Shown here piece by piece: positions 1 to 9,462 of a DNA stretch of 64,000 bases. Source of the stretch: Methylococcus mesophilus (lineage in GTDB: Bacteria; Pseudomonadota; Gammaproteobacteria; Methylococcales; Methylococcaceae). Position numbers and translations under genes: made by a program. Location of the stretch: NCBI RefSeq assembly GCF_026247885.1, contig NZ_CP110921.1, forward strand, positions 1,545,001-1,609,000, given 5' to 3'. The notes beneath the pieces were generated by a model that worked only from the letters and a program-made list of their open reading frames with translations, had not been told where the DNA came from and did no database searches. The stretch's first letter is position 1; every line of letters starts with the position of its first letter.

Positions 1-824
1 CATTCCCGCCGCCAGCGCGCGACCTCGGCCATGGGCGCGAAGCTTAGGAGTTCGTAATAGCGCCACATGAGATCGTCCGATATCGACATGATTTTTCCGA
101 ACATGTCATCCGGGTGATCGGCTATGCCAATATAGTTGCCCAGCGATTTAGACATCTTCTGGACGCCATCGAGCCCTTCAAGTATCGGCATGGTCATCAC
201 TACCTGAGGCGTCTGGCCGTAGATTTCCTGCAGATGGCGCCCTACCAGCAGATTGAACTTCTGATCCGTCCCGCCGAGTTCGACGTCGGCTTTGAGGGCG
301 ACGGAGTCGTAGCCCTGGATCAGCGGGTACAGGAATTCGTGGATGGAGATCGGCTGTCCGCCGGCATAGCGCTTGGCGAAATCGTCCCGTTCGAGCATCC
401 GGGCGACCGTGTGCTTCGCGGCCAACTGGATGAGATCGGCGGAGGTCATCGCGTTCATCCAACTGGAATTGAACATGACCAGCGTTCGTTCCGGGCACAA
501 CACCTTGAAGATCTGCTCTTCATAGGTCTTGGCGTTTTCGATGACCTCATCCCGCGTCAGAGGTTTGCGCGTAACGTTCTTTCCCGTCGGGTCGCCGATC
601 ATGCCGGTGAAGTCGCCGATGAGAAAGATCGTTTCATGCCCTAGGTCCTGGAACTGCTTGAGCTTGTTCAACAGCACGGTATGCCCAAGATGCAGGTCCG
701 GCGCGGTGGGATCGAAGCCGGCCTTTATCCGCAGAGGTTTGCCGCTTTCGATGCGCTTTTGCAGATCTTCCTGGCGCAGCACCTCCTGGGTACCGCGCAG
801 CAATTGGGTCATTACGTCATTCAT
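1..824 (-). CDS. tyrS: Tyrosyl-tRNA synthetase, partial (C-terminus beyond window)
   Basis: Cytoplasmic class I aminoacyl-tRNA synthetase that charges tRNA-Tyr. Translating the minus strand from ATG 824 gives [20 protein letters not shown], followed by the class I ATP-binding signature [13 protein letters not shown] and the second signature KMSKSLGN, both in the order expected for TyrS. About 274 residues are present, so the C-terminal anticodon-binding and S4-like parts lie off the left edge. An in-frame ATG at 812 is an alternative start. The gene is followed upstream by erpA on the same strand, with 197 bases between them in which I see no other gene. The family call is secure; only the truncation by the window limits it. 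Confidence 0.95.
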   Translation of the reverse strand, partial: MNDVMTQLLRGTQEVLRQEDLQKRIESGKPLRIKAGFDPTAPDLHLGHTVLLNKLKQFQDLGHETIFLIGDFTGMIGDPTGKNVTRKPLTRDEVIENAKTYEEQIFKVLCPERTLVMFNSSWMNAMTSADLIQLAAKHTVARMLERDDFAKRYAGGQPISIHEFLYPLIQGYDSVALKADVELGGTDQKFNLLVGRHLQEIYGQTPQVVMTMPILEGLDGVQKMSKSLGNYIGIADHPDDMFGKIMSISDDLMWRYYELLSFAPMAEVARWRRE

Positions 825-1021
825 GGAACGTCTTCGGGGGTCGCTCAGGTTGATTCGGCGCGGCCGGCTTCACCATGGAAGCATGCCCGGTGCAAGACCG
901 GCCAAAAGCGAGCTAGGATAAGGGAAAACGCGACCCGGCGGGAGGGAGGCCCGAACCGCCAAGAGGACCCGGCCCAGCGAAAATCCAGACGTCGCCGTGA
1001 GCTAGAACGGGAGAAATGCCG

Positions 1022-1357
1022 TCAGACGGAAAACGAGGAACCGCAGCCACAGGTCGTCGTTGCATTGGGATTCCGGATGACGAACTGGGAGCCGGAAACG
1101 CTTTCGGTATAGTCGATCTCAGCGCCCTGGAGGTATTGAAGGCTCATGGGATCGACCAGCACACTGACCCCGTTCTTTTCGACGACCGTGTCGTCTTCGT
1201 TGACGACTTCGTCGAATGTAAAGCCGTACTGAAATCCCGAACATCCACCGCCCGTCACATAAACGCGCAGTTTGAGGTTTTGATCGTCCTCTTCGGCCAG
1301 AAGCTCGCTCACACGATTGGCCGCGCTGTCGGTAAACTTGATGGTCTCCGCGTTCAT
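1022..1357 (-). CDS. erpA: Iron-sulfur cluster insertion protein ErpA
   Basis: A-type Fe-S carrier that hands clusters to apo-enzymes in the cytoplasm. The 111-residue product has the three conserved cysteines of the family: one in [11 protein letters not shown] and two in the C-terminal CGCGSSF. The GFQYGF and [11 protein letters not shown] context fits ErpA better than IscA. I chose ATG 1357 because the product then begins [13 protein letters not shown], where the family normally begins; an upstream TTG would add an unrelated 19-residue leader. A TTGACG hexamer at 1409-1414 on the same strand could be a -35 element. The gene stands alone between tyrS and the RlpA-like gene, not in an isc cluster. 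Confidence 0.93.
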   Translation of the reverse strand: MNAETIKFTDSAANRVSELLAEEDDQNLKLRVYVTGGGCSGFQYGFTFDEVVNEDDTVVEKNGVSVLVDPMSLQYLQGAEIDYTESVSGSQFVIRNPNATTTCGCGSSFSV

Positions 1358-1477
1358 ATTGCACCACACTCTATCAAAATCAAAACGATAGAATATTCCC
1401 AGCGTGACCGTCAAGAATTAAATTCGCCCGAATACGGATCAGGATTCGATACGCCCGAAAGACAAAGGAGGCGCAGG

Positions 1478-1885
1478 CTACCCCGTACCCAGTTCGACGA
1501 CTTCGAGCTTAACGAGCGTGAGCCCCGCCCCGACGAAGCCCAACTCTCTTGCGGCACGCTTGGAGAGATCGAGAAGCCGGCCATGACGGCGCGAGGACCG
1601 GTCGTTGACGCGAACCAGCACACTGCGCTGGTTTCTGAGATTCGTTACCCTTAGAAGGGTGCCAAAAGGAAAGGAATTGTGCACCGCCGTTAGTGCGTTG
1701 CGGTTGTAGCGTTCACCGCTTGCGGTCCGCCGCCCGTGAAACCGGTCACTATAGTAGGACGCCAATCCTACACTGCGGTCTCTTTTTTCATGCTTTTCAT
1801 GAAGCGGTTTGGCTTGAACCAAATGGCAACTGGCTGCCAGCACGAGCGACAAAACGCCCTGCGTTATCTTGCCGTTCACTTGCAT
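1478..1885 (-). CDS. RlpA-like septal ring protein (double-psi beta-barrel)
   Basis: Small exported protein of the RlpA family, whose members cleave or bind peptidoglycan at the septum. The 135-residue product starts with a signal-peptide-like segment (about 1-25, ending near VQAKP). It then shows the family motifs GLASYYSDRFHGRRTASGE, ALTAVHNSFPFGTLLRVTN, VRVNDR and LDLSKRAARELG. The catalytic-type Asp of VRVNDR and the His of ALTAVH are retained. There is no C-terminal SPOR domain and no lipobox, so it is shorter than E. coli RlpA. ATG 1885 is preceded by AGGAGG seven bases upstream and is preferred over the adjacent TTG 1888. Whether it is a lytic transglycosylase or only a barrel domain is inference. 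Confidence 0.85.
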   Translation of the reverse strand: MQVNGKITQGVLSLVLAASCHLVQAKPLHEKHEKRDRSVGLASYYSDRFHGRRTASGERYNRNALTAVHNSFPFGTLLRVTNLRNQRSVLVRVNDRSSRRHGRLLDLSKRAARELGFVGAGLTLVKLEVVELGTG

Positions 1886-2082
1886 CAATCAACCTCCTGC
1901 AAGAGCTGCGTTGGGATACTGCGGCCTCATGATAAACAAGACTCACAGTTCAGAGCAACCTTCGATGCAATCCCTTATGACCTTACGGCGAATGAGATGC
2001 ACCCTGCAGGACTTGGAAGGCAACGGGCACACGGCGAAGGATATGGCATAATTCCTGGCGCACACAGCAAATATCACCATCC

Positions 2083-3075
2083 ATGGGGAACCCACAGCAT
2101 CTGACGTTCGACGACCTCGCGCTCTGTGCGCTCGGTGTCAACGTGATCAACACCGAGGCCGCCGCGATAAGCGCTCTGGCCGACCGCATCGACTCGAATT
2201 TCGCTGCCGGTTGCCGGCTGATTCTCGGCTGCCGCGGCCGCGTCGTCGTCACCGGCATGGGTAAATCCGGCCACATCGGCGGCAAGATTGCGTCGACCCT
2301 CGCCAGTACTGGCACTCCGGCGTTCTTCGTCAATCCTGGGGAAGCCTGCCACGGCGATCTGGGTATGATCACCCGCAACGATGTCGTACTGGCGCTTTCC
2401 AATTCCGGCGAAACGGCGGAGCTTCTGACCATATTGCCGCTGATCAAGCGGCTGGGGATTCCGCTGATCGCCATGACGGGCAACAGCCTGTCCACCCTGG
2501 CCCGCCAGGCCGGCATCCACCTCAACACCGGAGTCCGGGAAGAAGCCTGTCCGCTGGGACTGGCGCCGACCTCGAGCACCACGGCCGCGCTGGCCATGGG
2601 TGACGCTTTGGCCGTTGCACTGCTCGAGGCGCGCGGCTTCACGCGGGAAGATTTCGCGTTTTCCCATCCCGGCGGCAGCCTCGGCAGACGCCTCTTGACC
2701 TTCGTCCGCGACATCATGCATACGGGCGACGACACGCCTGTCGTCGGCCTGGAGGCCCGCGTGCGGGACGCACTGCTGGAAATGACGGCGAAGAAGCTCG
2801 GCATGACGGCGATCGTCGATGGCGCTGGCACCGTTCAAGGCGTCTTCACGGACGGCGACCTGCGCCGCCTGCTGGAAAAGGCTCAGGATATTCACGCGAC
2901 CCCGATCGCCGCCGCGATGACCCGGCCCTGCGTGACCGTCGAAAGCAGCCTGCTTGCCGCGGAAGCCGTCCGGATCATGGAACAGAAGCGGATCAACGCC
3001 CTTCCGGTTGTGGAAGACGGGCGGCTGGTCGGAGCGATAAACATGCACGACCTACTGCGCGCGGGGGTTTTGTGA
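2083..3075 (+). CDS. kdsD: D-arabinose 5-phosphate isomerase
   Basis: Converts ribulose 5-phosphate to arabinose 5-phosphate, the first step of Kdo synthesis for lipopolysaccharide. The 330-residue product has an N-terminal SIS domain ([20 protein letters not shown], then [10 protein letters not shown]) and two C-terminal CBS repeats (about 205-325: [13 protein letters not shown] and [14 protein letters not shown]). Length and order match KdsD. No strong Shine-Dalgarno sequence is visible before ATG 2083. It heads a tight run kdsD-kdsC-lptC-lptA-lptB-rpoN, the standard gammaproteobacterial order, so it probably shares a promoter with the LPS transport genes. Confidence 0.96.
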   Translation: MGNPQHLTFDDLALCALGVNVINTEAAAISALADRIDSNFAAGCRLILGCRGRVVVTGMGKSGHIGGKIASTLASTGTPAFFVNPGEACHGDLGMITRNDVVLALSNSGETAELLTILPLIKRLGIPLIAMTGNSLSTLARQAGIHLNTGVREEACPLGLAPTSSTTAALAMGDALAVALLEARGFTREDFAFSHPGGSLGRRLLTFVRDIMHTGDDTPVVGLEARVRDALLEMTAKKLGMTAIVDGAGTVQGVFTDGDLRRLLEKAQDIHATPIAAAMTRPCVTVESSLLAAEAVRIMEQKRINALPVVEDGRLVGAINMHDLLRAGVL

Positions 3076-3088
3076 GTGATCCGCGCGA

Positions 3089-3658
3089 ATGCCGATGCTC
3101 TGCCCGGCACTGCCCATGAAACGGCCTTTCGAAGCTAGCCGGGACGTCCTGACCCGCGCCGCGGCCATCCGCCTGGCAATCTTCGACGTCGACGGCGTGC
3201 TGACCAACGGCACCTTGTTCTTCGACATCCAAGGCAGCGAGTACAAGGCTTTCCATACCCAGGACGGCCTCGGCATCAAGCTGCTGCACGAAAGCGGCGT
3301 CAAGGTCGCAGTGATTTCCGGCCGCAAATCGGAGATCGTGCAGCGCCGCATGGAAAGCCTGGGCGTGAAGCACTGTTTTCAGGGCTTCGATGACAAGCTC
3401 GAGGCCTTCGGCCGGCTCAAGACCGAACTCGGCCTGTCCGACGCTCAAATTGCCCATGTCGGCGACGACCTGCCGGATGTTCCCCTGTTCAGACGCGCAG
3501 GCCTCGCCGTGGCGGTAGCCGACGCCCATCCCTTCGCCGCCGAACACGCGCATTGGCTGACCAGCCGAACCGGAGGCGCCGGCGCCGCGCGGGAAGTCTG
3601 CGACCTGATCATGCATGCCCAAGGCACGCTCGATGCGGCAATGGCGAGGTTCCTCTGA
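3089..3658 (+). CDS. kdsC: 3-deoxy-D-manno-octulosonate 8-phosphate phosphatase
   Basis: HAD-superfamily phosphatase that releases Kdo from Kdo 8-phosphate. Motif I is LAIFDVDGVLTNG with the two catalytic aspartates. Motif II is VAVISGRKS, and the late acidic motif is HVGDDLPDVPLF. Length (about 180-189 residues) fits this small, capless, tetrameric phosphatase. The start is uncertain: ATG 3089 and ATG 3116 are both in frame, neither has a clear ribosome-binding site, and homologues begin about 17-25 residues before motif I. It follows kdsD by 13 bases and its stop overlaps the probable start of lptC. Confidence 0.95.
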   Translation: MPMLCPALPMKRPFEASRDVLTRAAAIRLAIFDVDGVLTNGTLFFDIQGSEYKAFHTQDGLGIKLLHESGVKVAVISGRKSEIVQRRMESLGVKHCFQGFDDKLEAFGRLKTELGLSDAQIAHVGDDLPDVPLFRRAGLAVAVADAHPFAAEHAHWLTSRTGGAGAAREVCDLIMHAQGTLDAAMARFL

Positions 3659-4230
3659 TCACCCTGACGCGTCAGCAGATCGTCGCGATCGCCGTGCTCA
3701 TCTTGGCGGCACTGGGCAGCACATGGTATGCACAGCGGATCAAGCCCAAGGAAGATGGCGGTGCGAATGCCGAACACGGTACCGTCGACTACTTCTCCCT
3801 CAACATCCGGCGAACCTCCCTGGATGAGAACGGCAAGGCGAAGAATTTGCTGGTGGCTCCGGTACTCACGCACTACATCGACGACGACAGAACCGACTTG
3901 ACGACGCCGGTGTACACCATGTTTTCGAAAGAGGACAATCCTCCCTGGGTCGTTTCTTCCGAACATGGCACCATCCGTCCGGACGGGACCATTGCCCTGG
4001 AAGGCGCGGTGCTTATTCAGCGGGACACGGACCGGAACGGCCGGGCAATCCGGGTGATCACGAGCAACGCCGTGGTCGATCCCAGCCGGGACTACGCCGA
4101 GACCGCCGACCCTGTCGAAGTCGTCAGCGATCCAGACTTCCTGTCCGGTAAAGGCGCCCAGGTTCATTTCGGCGATCAACTCAAAATCACCATCCTCTCC
4201 AATGTCCGCAGAAAACATGACGTGCGCTAG
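3655..4230 (+). CDS. lptC: LPS export system periplasmic/inner-membrane protein LptC (probable CTG start)
   Basis: Bitopic inner-membrane protein that receives lipopolysaccharide from LptBFG and passes it to LptA. The product has one N-terminal transmembrane helix (IVAIAVLILAALGSTWYA) and then the LptC-type periplasmic beta-jellyroll: DYFSLNIRRTSLDENGKAK, HYIDDDRTDLTTPVY, then SEHGTIRPDG. No ATG, GTG or TTG lies near the expected start; the first in-frame ATG is 102 bases upstream, inside kdsC. CTG 3655 overlaps the kdsC stop (CTGA) and sits five bases after GAGG 3646-3649, so I take it as a probable non-AUG start; ATC 3658 is the other option. The 3' end overlaps lptA by 29 bases. Confidence 0.88.
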   Translation: MITLTRQQIVAIAVLILAALGSTWYAQRIKPKEDGGANAEHGTVDYFSLNIRRTSLDENGKAKNLLVAPVLTHYIDDDRTDLTTPVYTMFSKEDNPPWVVSSEHGTIRPDGTIALEGAVLIQRDTDRNGRAIRVITSNAVVDPSRDYAETADPVEVVSDPDFLSGKGAQVHFGDQLKITILSNVRRKHDVR

Positions 4231-4729
4231 AACGAGAACGCTGGTCGTCCTCTCATGCCTCTGGCCAGGCTTGACGTTCGGGCTTTCCAGCGACGCCAAG
4301 CAGCCGATCTACATCGAGGCCGACACCGCCACCTATGACGAGGCCACCGGGCAAACCGTGTACATCGGCCACGTGCGCTCGACCCAGGGCAGCCTGATCG
4401 TAGACTCGGACAAGATGATCGTCTACCAGAAGGGCGGAAAAACCGAAAAGGTCGTGGCCTGGGCAAACCCGGTCCGGCTGAAGCAGACGCCGGACGGCGG
4501 CAAAGAGGACATCCACGGCACCGGCCAACGCGCCGAATACTTTCCTGAAACCGGCATTCTCATACTTTACGACAAGGCCGTGGTCTGGCAGGGCGGTGAT
4601 TCCACCGAAAGCGACCGGATCGAATACGACAGCCGCAAGAATTTCGTGAAGGCGGGCGATCCGCAATCGAACAAGTCGCGCGTGCACGTCAAGCTGGCGC
4701 CCAAGGCGGAAACCAAGAGCCCGAAGTAA
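4202..4729 (+). CDS. lptA: LPS transport periplasmic bridge protein LptA
   Basis: Periplasmic beta-jellyroll protein that forms the bridge carrying lipopolysaccharide from LptC to LptD. The 175-residue product has a signal peptide (about 1-28, hydrophobic [14 protein letters not shown]) and then the family's opening pattern [20 protein letters not shown]. The repeats [27 protein letters not shown] and [16 protein letters not shown] follow, as in the OstA/LptA domain. ATG 4202 overlaps lptC by 29 bases; ATG 4217 is an alternative. It is followed after four bases by lptB, supporting translational coupling. Confidence 0.94.
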   Translation: MSAENMTCARTRTLVVLSCLWPGLTFGLSSDAKQPIYIEADTATYDEATGQTVYIGHVRSTQGSLIVDSDKMIVYQKGGKTEKVVAWANPVRLKQTPDGGKEDIHGTGQRAEYFPETGILILYDKAVVWQGGDSTESDRIEYDSRKNFVKAGDPQSNKSRVHVKLAPKAETKSPK

Positions 4730-4733
4730 GCCG

Positions 4734-5459
4734 ATGACCACACTGAGCGCGGAAAACCTCGGCAAGCGTTATTACCGGCGCACCGTCGTCGATGGCGTCA
4801 ATCTGTCGATCGATACCGGAGAAATCGTCGGCCTGCTCGGCCCGAACGGCGCCGGCAAGACGACCAGCTTCTACATGATCGTCGGACTGATACGACCGGA
4901 CCACGGAACCATTTCGATCGACCGGCGTCCTATCACCCACATGCCGATGCACGCAAGAGCGAAGCTGGGCCTGGGCTACCTTCCTCAGGAGCCGTCGATT
5001 TTCCGCAAGCTGACAGTCGCCGACAATCTGCGGGCGGTGCTGGAATTCCGCCCGGATCTGACGCGCGGACAGCAGGAATTGATCATCGAAGAATTGCTGG
5101 AGGAATTCAGTATTTCCCACCTGAGGGACCAGCGCGCCGCCGGCCTCTCCGGCGGCGAACGGCGGCGCGTGGAGATCGCCCGCGCCCTCGCCTGTGAACC
5201 CCGCTTCATGCTTCTCGACGAGCCTTTCGCGGGGGTCGACCCGATCAGCATCATAGACATCCGCAATATCATCGAACACCTGAAAAGCCGCGGAATTGGA
5301 ATCCTGATCACAGAACACAACGTGCGCGAAACCTTAGGCATCTGCGACCGCGCTTACATCCTCGCGGCGGGGCGGGTCATCGCAGAAGGAAATGCGACCG
5401 AAATCGTGAACAATCGCGAGGTCAGGCAAGTCTATTTGGGAGACAGTTTTTCGCTTTGA
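4734..5459 (+). CDS. lptB: LPS export ABC transporter ATP-binding protein LptB
   Basis: Cytoplasmic ATPase subunit of the LptB2FG extractor. The 241-residue protein has every ABC motif in order: Walker [10 protein letters not shown] (about 35-43), Q-loop [12 protein letters not shown], signature LSGGERRR, Walker [14 protein letters not shown] and the H-loop [10 protein letters not shown]. The [11 protein letters not shown] and [12 protein letters not shown] segments are characteristic of LptB. It starts four bases after lptA and is followed, after 87 bases with an AT-rich stretch (TTAACATATAAG near 5493), by rpoN, as in E. coli. Confidence 0.97.
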   Translation: MTTLSAENLGKRYYRRTVVDGVNLSIDTGEIVGLLGPNGAGKTTSFYMIVGLIRPDHGTISIDRRPITHMPMHARAKLGLGYLPQEPSIFRKLTVADNLRAVLEFRPDLTRGQQELIIEELLEEFSISHLRDQRAAGLSGGERRRVEIARALACEPRFMLLDEPFAGVDPISIIDIRNIIEHLKSRGIGILITEHNVRETLGICDRAYILAAGRVIAEGNATEIVNNREVRQVYLGDSFSL

Positions 5460-5546
5460 GCGAAACGGCTTTATCGTTGGGGGCGCATTGCGTTAACATA
5501 TAAGCAATTATCGCACCACACTGGAAGACAGCACGTTAGACCGATC

Positions 5547-7010
5547 ATGAAACAATCACTGCAACTTCGGCTGGGGCAGCAACTGGCCATGACCCCGCAG
5601 CTGCAACAGGCCATCAAGCTGTTGCAGATGTCCACGCTCGAATTGCAGCAGGAAATCCAGCAGGCGCTGGATTCCAACATGATGCTGGAAGTCACCGACG
5701 AGGAAGAGCACGTCCGCGACGCGGCAGCCGACGAGACACCTGTCACCCATAGTGAACCCAGCTACGGCGAACTCCCGGACCTCGACACCCAGACCACCAT
5801 TCCCGACGAGCTGCCGGTCGACTCGTCCTGGGAGGACGTCTTCGACGGCGTACACAGCTATGCGCCGAGCGGGGGGACAGAGCCGGAAAACGAGGATTTC
5901 CTGGGGCAGCGCGGCAAGGGACAGAGCCTCCAGGAGTACCTGCGCTGGCAGATGGAACTCACGCCTTTCACTGAGCGGGATCATGCCATTGCGACCGCCA
6001 TCATCGATGCAATCGACGACGACGGCTACCTGGACACCAATCTGGAAGGCATACACCAAGGGCTGACTTCGCAACTCGAAAATCTTGAACAGGACGAAGT
6101 CCAAGCGGTGTTGCACCGCATACAGAACTTCGATCCGCCCGGCATCGCGGCCGAAAACCCGGCTGACTGCCTGCGCATCCAATTGCAGCAGATGCCGGAG
6201 GACACGCCCTACCGAGCCCAAGCCATCGAACTGGTCAGCCATCACGTCGACCTGCTCGCAAAGAAGGACCTGGTCCGGCTCAAGAAAGCGCTGGAACTGG
6301 ACGACGACGAGCTCGCGGAAACGATCCGCCTCGTAAGGTCCCTGGACCCGAAACCGGGTCGCTCGGTCGAACTCGACGACTACCAGTACATCATTCCGGA
6401 CGTTTTCGTCTATCGGCAGGGCGCCGAATGGGCCGTCGCACTCAATCCCGAAATCGCCCCCAAGCTGCGCGTCAACCCCTATTACAGCGGCCTGATCCGA
6501 CGGGCGGACAGCAGTTCGGACAACGTCACCATGCGGAATCACCTGCAGGAAGCGCGCTGGTTCATCAAGAGCCTGCAGAGCCGCAACGAAACCCTGCTCA
6601 AAGTGGCGCGCGCCATTGTGGACCGCCAGCGCGAGTTCCTGGATGTCGGCGAAACCGCGATGAAACCCCTGGTGCTGCGCGACATCGCCGAGGAAGTCTC
6701 CATGCACGAGTCCACGATCTCGCGGGTCACCACCCAGAAGTACATGCATACGCCCAACGGCATCTACGAATTCAAGTATTTCTTTTCGAGCCACGTTTCC
6801 ACGGATTCCGGCGGAGAATGCTCAGCCACCGCGATCAAGGCTTTCCTCAGGGAAATCGTGAGCAAGGAAGAGGCCACCAAGCCGCTGAGCGACCATGCCA
6901 TCGCCGGCATGCTGAAAGACAAGGGCATCAACGTCGCGCGGCGAACCATCGCCAAATACCGTGAAGCGATGGGCATTCCGCCTTCCAACGAAAGAAAACA
7001 GTTGTTCTAA
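5547..7010 (+). CDS. rpoN: RNA polymerase sigma-54 factor
   Basis: Alternative sigma factor recognising -24/-12 promoters and needing AAA+ activators. The 487-residue product has the Gln/Leu-rich region I (QLRLGQQLAMTPQLQQAIKLLQMSTLELQQEI), an acidic region II, the core-binding domain and a C-terminal DNA-binding region. That region ends in the RpoN box ARRTIAKYREA near the C-terminus, as in all functional sigma-54 proteins. The HTH part (LRDIAEEVSMHESTISRVTTQKYM) is intact. It lies downstream of lptB and upstream of hpf and rapZ. Confidence 0.98.
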   Translation: MKQSLQLRLGQQLAMTPQLQQAIKLLQMSTLELQQEIQQALDSNMMLEVTDEEEHVRDAAADETPVTHSEPSYGELPDLDTQTTIPDELPVDSSWEDVFDGVHSYAPSGGTEPENEDFLGQRGKGQSLQEYLRWQMELTPFTERDHAIATAIIDAIDDDGYLDTNLEGIHQGLTSQLENLEQDEVQAVLHRIQNFDPPGIAAENPADCLRIQLQQMPEDTPYRAQAIELVSHHVDLLAKKDLVRLKKALELDDDELAETIRLVRSLDPKPGRSVELDDYQYIIPDVFVYRQGAEWAVALNPEIAPKLRVNPYYSGLIRRADSSSDNVTMRNHLQEARWFIKSLQSRNETLLKVARAIVDRQREFLDVGETAMKPLVLRDIAEEVSMHESTISRVTTQKYMHTPNGIYEFKYFFSSHVSTDSGGECSATAIKAFLREIVSKEEATKPLSDHAIAGMLKDKGINVARRTIAKYREAMGIPPSNERKQLF

Positions 7011-7042
7011 GCCTTAGGCAGTTACGACCCCTGGAGAACCTC

Positions 7043-7339
7043 ATGCAGCTCAGTATCAGCGGACATCACATCGACGTCACCGACGCCCTGAAAAATTACA
7101 CAACCGAAAAGTTCCAGAAGCTGCAACGCCATTTCGACCAGCTGTTGGACGTCCACGTCATCCTGTCGGTCGAAAAACTGCTGCAGAAGGCCGAGGCCAC
7201 GGTACAGGTGACGGGTGCGAACCTGTTCGCCGAGGACGTCCAGGAAGACCTGTACGCCGCCATCGACGGCCTGGTCGACAAGCTGGACCGGCAGATCATC
7301 AAGCACAAGGAAAAACTCAACGATCACGGCCGCCCGTAA
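7043..7339 (+). CDS. hpf: Ribosome hibernation promoting factor (short form)
   Basis: Small protein that binds the 30S decoding region during stationary phase and promotes 100S dimers together with RMF. The 98-residue length is that of short HPF, without the C-terminal dimerisation domain of long HPF. It begins with the family pattern MQLSISGHHIDVTDALKNY and contains the conserved KFQKLQRHFDQLLDVHVI and DVQEDLYAAIDGLVDKLDRQ segments. A Shine-Dalgarno-like GGAG lies about eight bases before ATG 7043. It sits 32 bases after rpoN, the usual neighbour, and was formerly called sigma-54 modulation protein because of that position. Confidence 0.96.
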   Translation: MQLSISGHHIDVTDALKNYTTEKFQKLQRHFDQLLDVHVILSVEKLLQKAEATVQVTGANLFAEDVQEDLYAAIDGLVDKLDRQIIKHKEKLNDHGRP

Positions 7340-7409
7340 CCGGGCCGTCACCGCCGGGTGATACCGTCTGCGGTGGAATGACCACAGCAAGACCCCGGGT
7401 AGTCTCAAG

Positions 7410-8297
7410 ATGCGGCTCATCATCGTCAGCGGTTTCTCGGGCTCGGGCAAAAGCATCGCCCTGGATACGCTGGAGGACTGCGGTTATTACTGCATCGACA
7501 ATCTGCCCGCGCCGCTGATCGAGCCATTCCTCCAGCAGGCCATCGCCTCCCAGTCGAGCGCCTTCGAAAAGATCGCCATCGGGATCGACGCCCGAAACCA
7601 GAGTGCAAATCTGACCGGCTTCCCGGAGATCGTGGATACGGCCCGGCGGCTGGGGGTCGATTGCAGGATACTGTTTCTCCAGGCCGAGCCGGAAACCCTG
7701 CTCAAGCGCTTCAGCGAAACCCGCCGCAAGCATCCGCTCACCGACGCCTCGGTTCCGCTGGCCGAAGCCATCGAGTTGGAACGGCGCGTGCTGGAACCGG
7801 TGCTGAGCCGGGCCGACCTCAATATCGACACCACGTATACCACCGTCCACCAACTGCGCGAACTGGTCCGCCAGCGCTTAGGCATCCCGAGCGGCCGCCT
7901 CATGTCGCTCTGTCTCCAGTCTTTCGGCTTCAAACACGGCGTTCCGATGGACACCGATTTCGTCTTCGACGCCCGCTGCCTGCCCAATCCGCACTGGACG
8001 GCCAGCCTGCGGCCCAAGACCGGCAAAGATCCGGAAGTCGTCGAATTTCTGACGGAAAGCGCCGACGTTCACGACTACCTGGACCACCTCACGGCATTTC
8101 TGGAGCGCTGGATACCCTGCTTCCTGGCGGAAAACCGCAGCTATCTCAACGTCGCGATCGGCTGCACCGGCGGCCAGCACCGCTCGGTATACCTGGTCGA
8201 GGCCCTGGCGCAGCGCCTCCGCAGCGATCGTTACAACCTCCTTATCCGGCACAGGGAGTTGCCCGAGAGCCCCGCCGACACCGCTCTCAAGCGTTGA
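7410..8297 (+). CDS. rapZ: RNase adapter protein RapZ (P-loop ATPase)
   Basis: RNA-binding adapter that in enterobacteria targets the small RNA GlmZ to RNase E to tune amino-sugar synthesis. The 295-residue protein has the Walker A motif GFSGSGKS at about 8-15, the conserved ALEDCGYYCIDNLP-like stretch, and the C-terminal signature VAIGCTGGQHRSVYLVEALA. Length agrees with the YvcJ/RapZ family. It is separated from hpf by 70 bases and no ptsN lies between them, unlike the E. coli order. Whether this organism has a GlmZ-type target cannot be seen here. Confidence 0.95.
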   Translation: MRLIIVSGFSGSGKSIALDTLEDCGYYCIDNLPAPLIEPFLQQAIASQSSAFEKIAIGIDARNQSANLTGFPEIVDTARRLGVDCRILFLQAEPETLLKRFSETRRKHPLTDASVPLAEAIELERRVLEPVLSRADLNIDTTYTTVHQLRELVRQRLGIPSGRLMSLCLQSFGFKHGVPMDTDFVFDARCLPNPHWTASLRPKTGKDPEVVEFLTESADVHDYLDHLTAFLERWIPCFLAENRSYLNVAIGCTGGQHRSVYLVEALAQRLRSDRYNLLIRHRELPESPADTALKR

Positions 8298-8336
8298 CCC
8301 CGCTTTTCCGGTATCGCCGGAGCCGGATCTATGCGC

Positions 8337-9293
8337 TCAGGGCCCGACAGCCAGATCCCAAGGGCCCTGCCCTATCGCCAGGGTCTTCAGCAGGCGCCGG
8401 CTTTCCAGATCGATGACGGACACATCGCCGCTGCCGCCATTCGCCGCGTAGAGGCGGCGCTGGTCCGGCGAGAACTCAAGGTTCCAAACGCGCGGCCCTG
8501 CCGGCAGATAATCCACCACCTCCAGCCGCTGCGCATCGACCACCGCGATCCGTCCGGCGCGCCCCAGGGCGATGTACGCAAAACGGCGGCCCTTGTCGAT
8601 GCGAATGCCCACCGGCTTCACTGCATCGCGCGGTAAGTCAGGCAAATCGAAAGCGATCTTTTTCACCTGATGCGCATCGGCCACGTCGATCACTGTTACC
8701 GTGCCGGCGTTTTCCGAGCTGACCCAGAGCTGCCGCCCATCGTCGGTAAAACGGGAAGCGCGGGGCCGCGCAGCAACGGCGCTCAGATCGACCACCGCCT
8801 GCTTGGCCGTATTGATCCAATACGCCACATCTTCGCCTTCGCTGGTGCTGATCACCCAGCGCCCGTCCGGGCTCACCGACACCCCTTCCGGCTCGGCACC
8901 GACCGGGATCCGCTTCACGACATGCTCTCGGACGATGTCGACGACGTTGATCCGCTGAGCCGCGTCATCGGTCGCATAGAGCAGCCGTCCCGCGGGGTCC
9001 AGTGCGATGGATTTAGGGCTCTCGTCCACCGGCAGCCTGGCGGCGACCTCCTGGGTAACGGTATCGATCACCGCAACGGTGGCGTCTTCCGCGAGCGCGA
9101 CGAACAAGCGCTTGCCGTCCGGACTCAGAACTAAGCCGCGCGGATGGGCGCCGGTCTTGACCCGACCCCGGCTCTCCCCGGTCGAGCCGTCCACCACCGC
9201 GATGGCATCTTCCTTCGTCAGGCTGACGTAGACGGTATCGGCAAGCGCGGGAACGGCAAAGGACAGCAAGAGCGCGAAGCAAGTGCTTTTCAT
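8337..9293 (-). CDS. Secreted YVTN-family beta-propeller protein
   Basis: Exported 318-residue protein made of repeated about 40-residue blades of the type VSLTKEDAIAVVDGSTGE, FVALAEDATVAVIDTVTQE and AANGGSGDVSVIDLESRR. This is the YVTN/Lvp-type seven-bladed propeller. ATG 9293 starts a clear signal peptide (MKSTCFALLLSFAVPALA, cut before DTVYVS). The repeat pattern resembles the propeller proteins associated with PQQ-dependent alcohol oxidation, which would suit a methylotroph, but no PQQ dehydrogenase lies next to it, so that role is only a suggestion. It is divergent from creB, with 169 bases between them, and convergent with rapZ. Confidence 0.85.
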   Translation of the reverse strand: MKSTCFALLLSFAVPALADTVYVSLTKEDAIAVVDGSTGESRGRVKTGAHPRGLVLSPDGKRLFVALAEDATVAVIDTVTQEVAARLPVDESPKSIALDPAGRLLYATDDAAQRINVVDIVREHVVKRIPVGAEPEGVSVSPDGRWVISTSEGEDVAYWINTAKQAVVDLSAVAARPRASRFTDDGRQLWVSSENAGTVTVIDVADAHQVKKIAFDLPDLPRDAVKPVGIRIDKGRRFAYIALGRAGRIAVVDAQRLEVVDYLPAGPRVWNLEFSPDQRRLYAANGGSGDVSVIDLESRRLLKTLAIGQGPWDLAVGP

Positions 9294-9462
9294 AACGGGA
9301 GTTTTCCGTGCACTGGAGATGGAAAACCGGGCATTCTTCATCGATGAGCCGCGAGGATCAACGGAAAATCTCCCGATTTCCAAGCATACGAATGAGGCAC
9401 TCCGAAACCGGAACCCGCTTTGGGCCATAATCTTGACCCTGCGCACCTCACTTCGTTCCGCT

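Noticed and set aside
9294..9462. Search for a cre tag before creB itself
   Set aside because: No TTCAC-N6-TTCAC in either orientation in the creB/propeller spacer.
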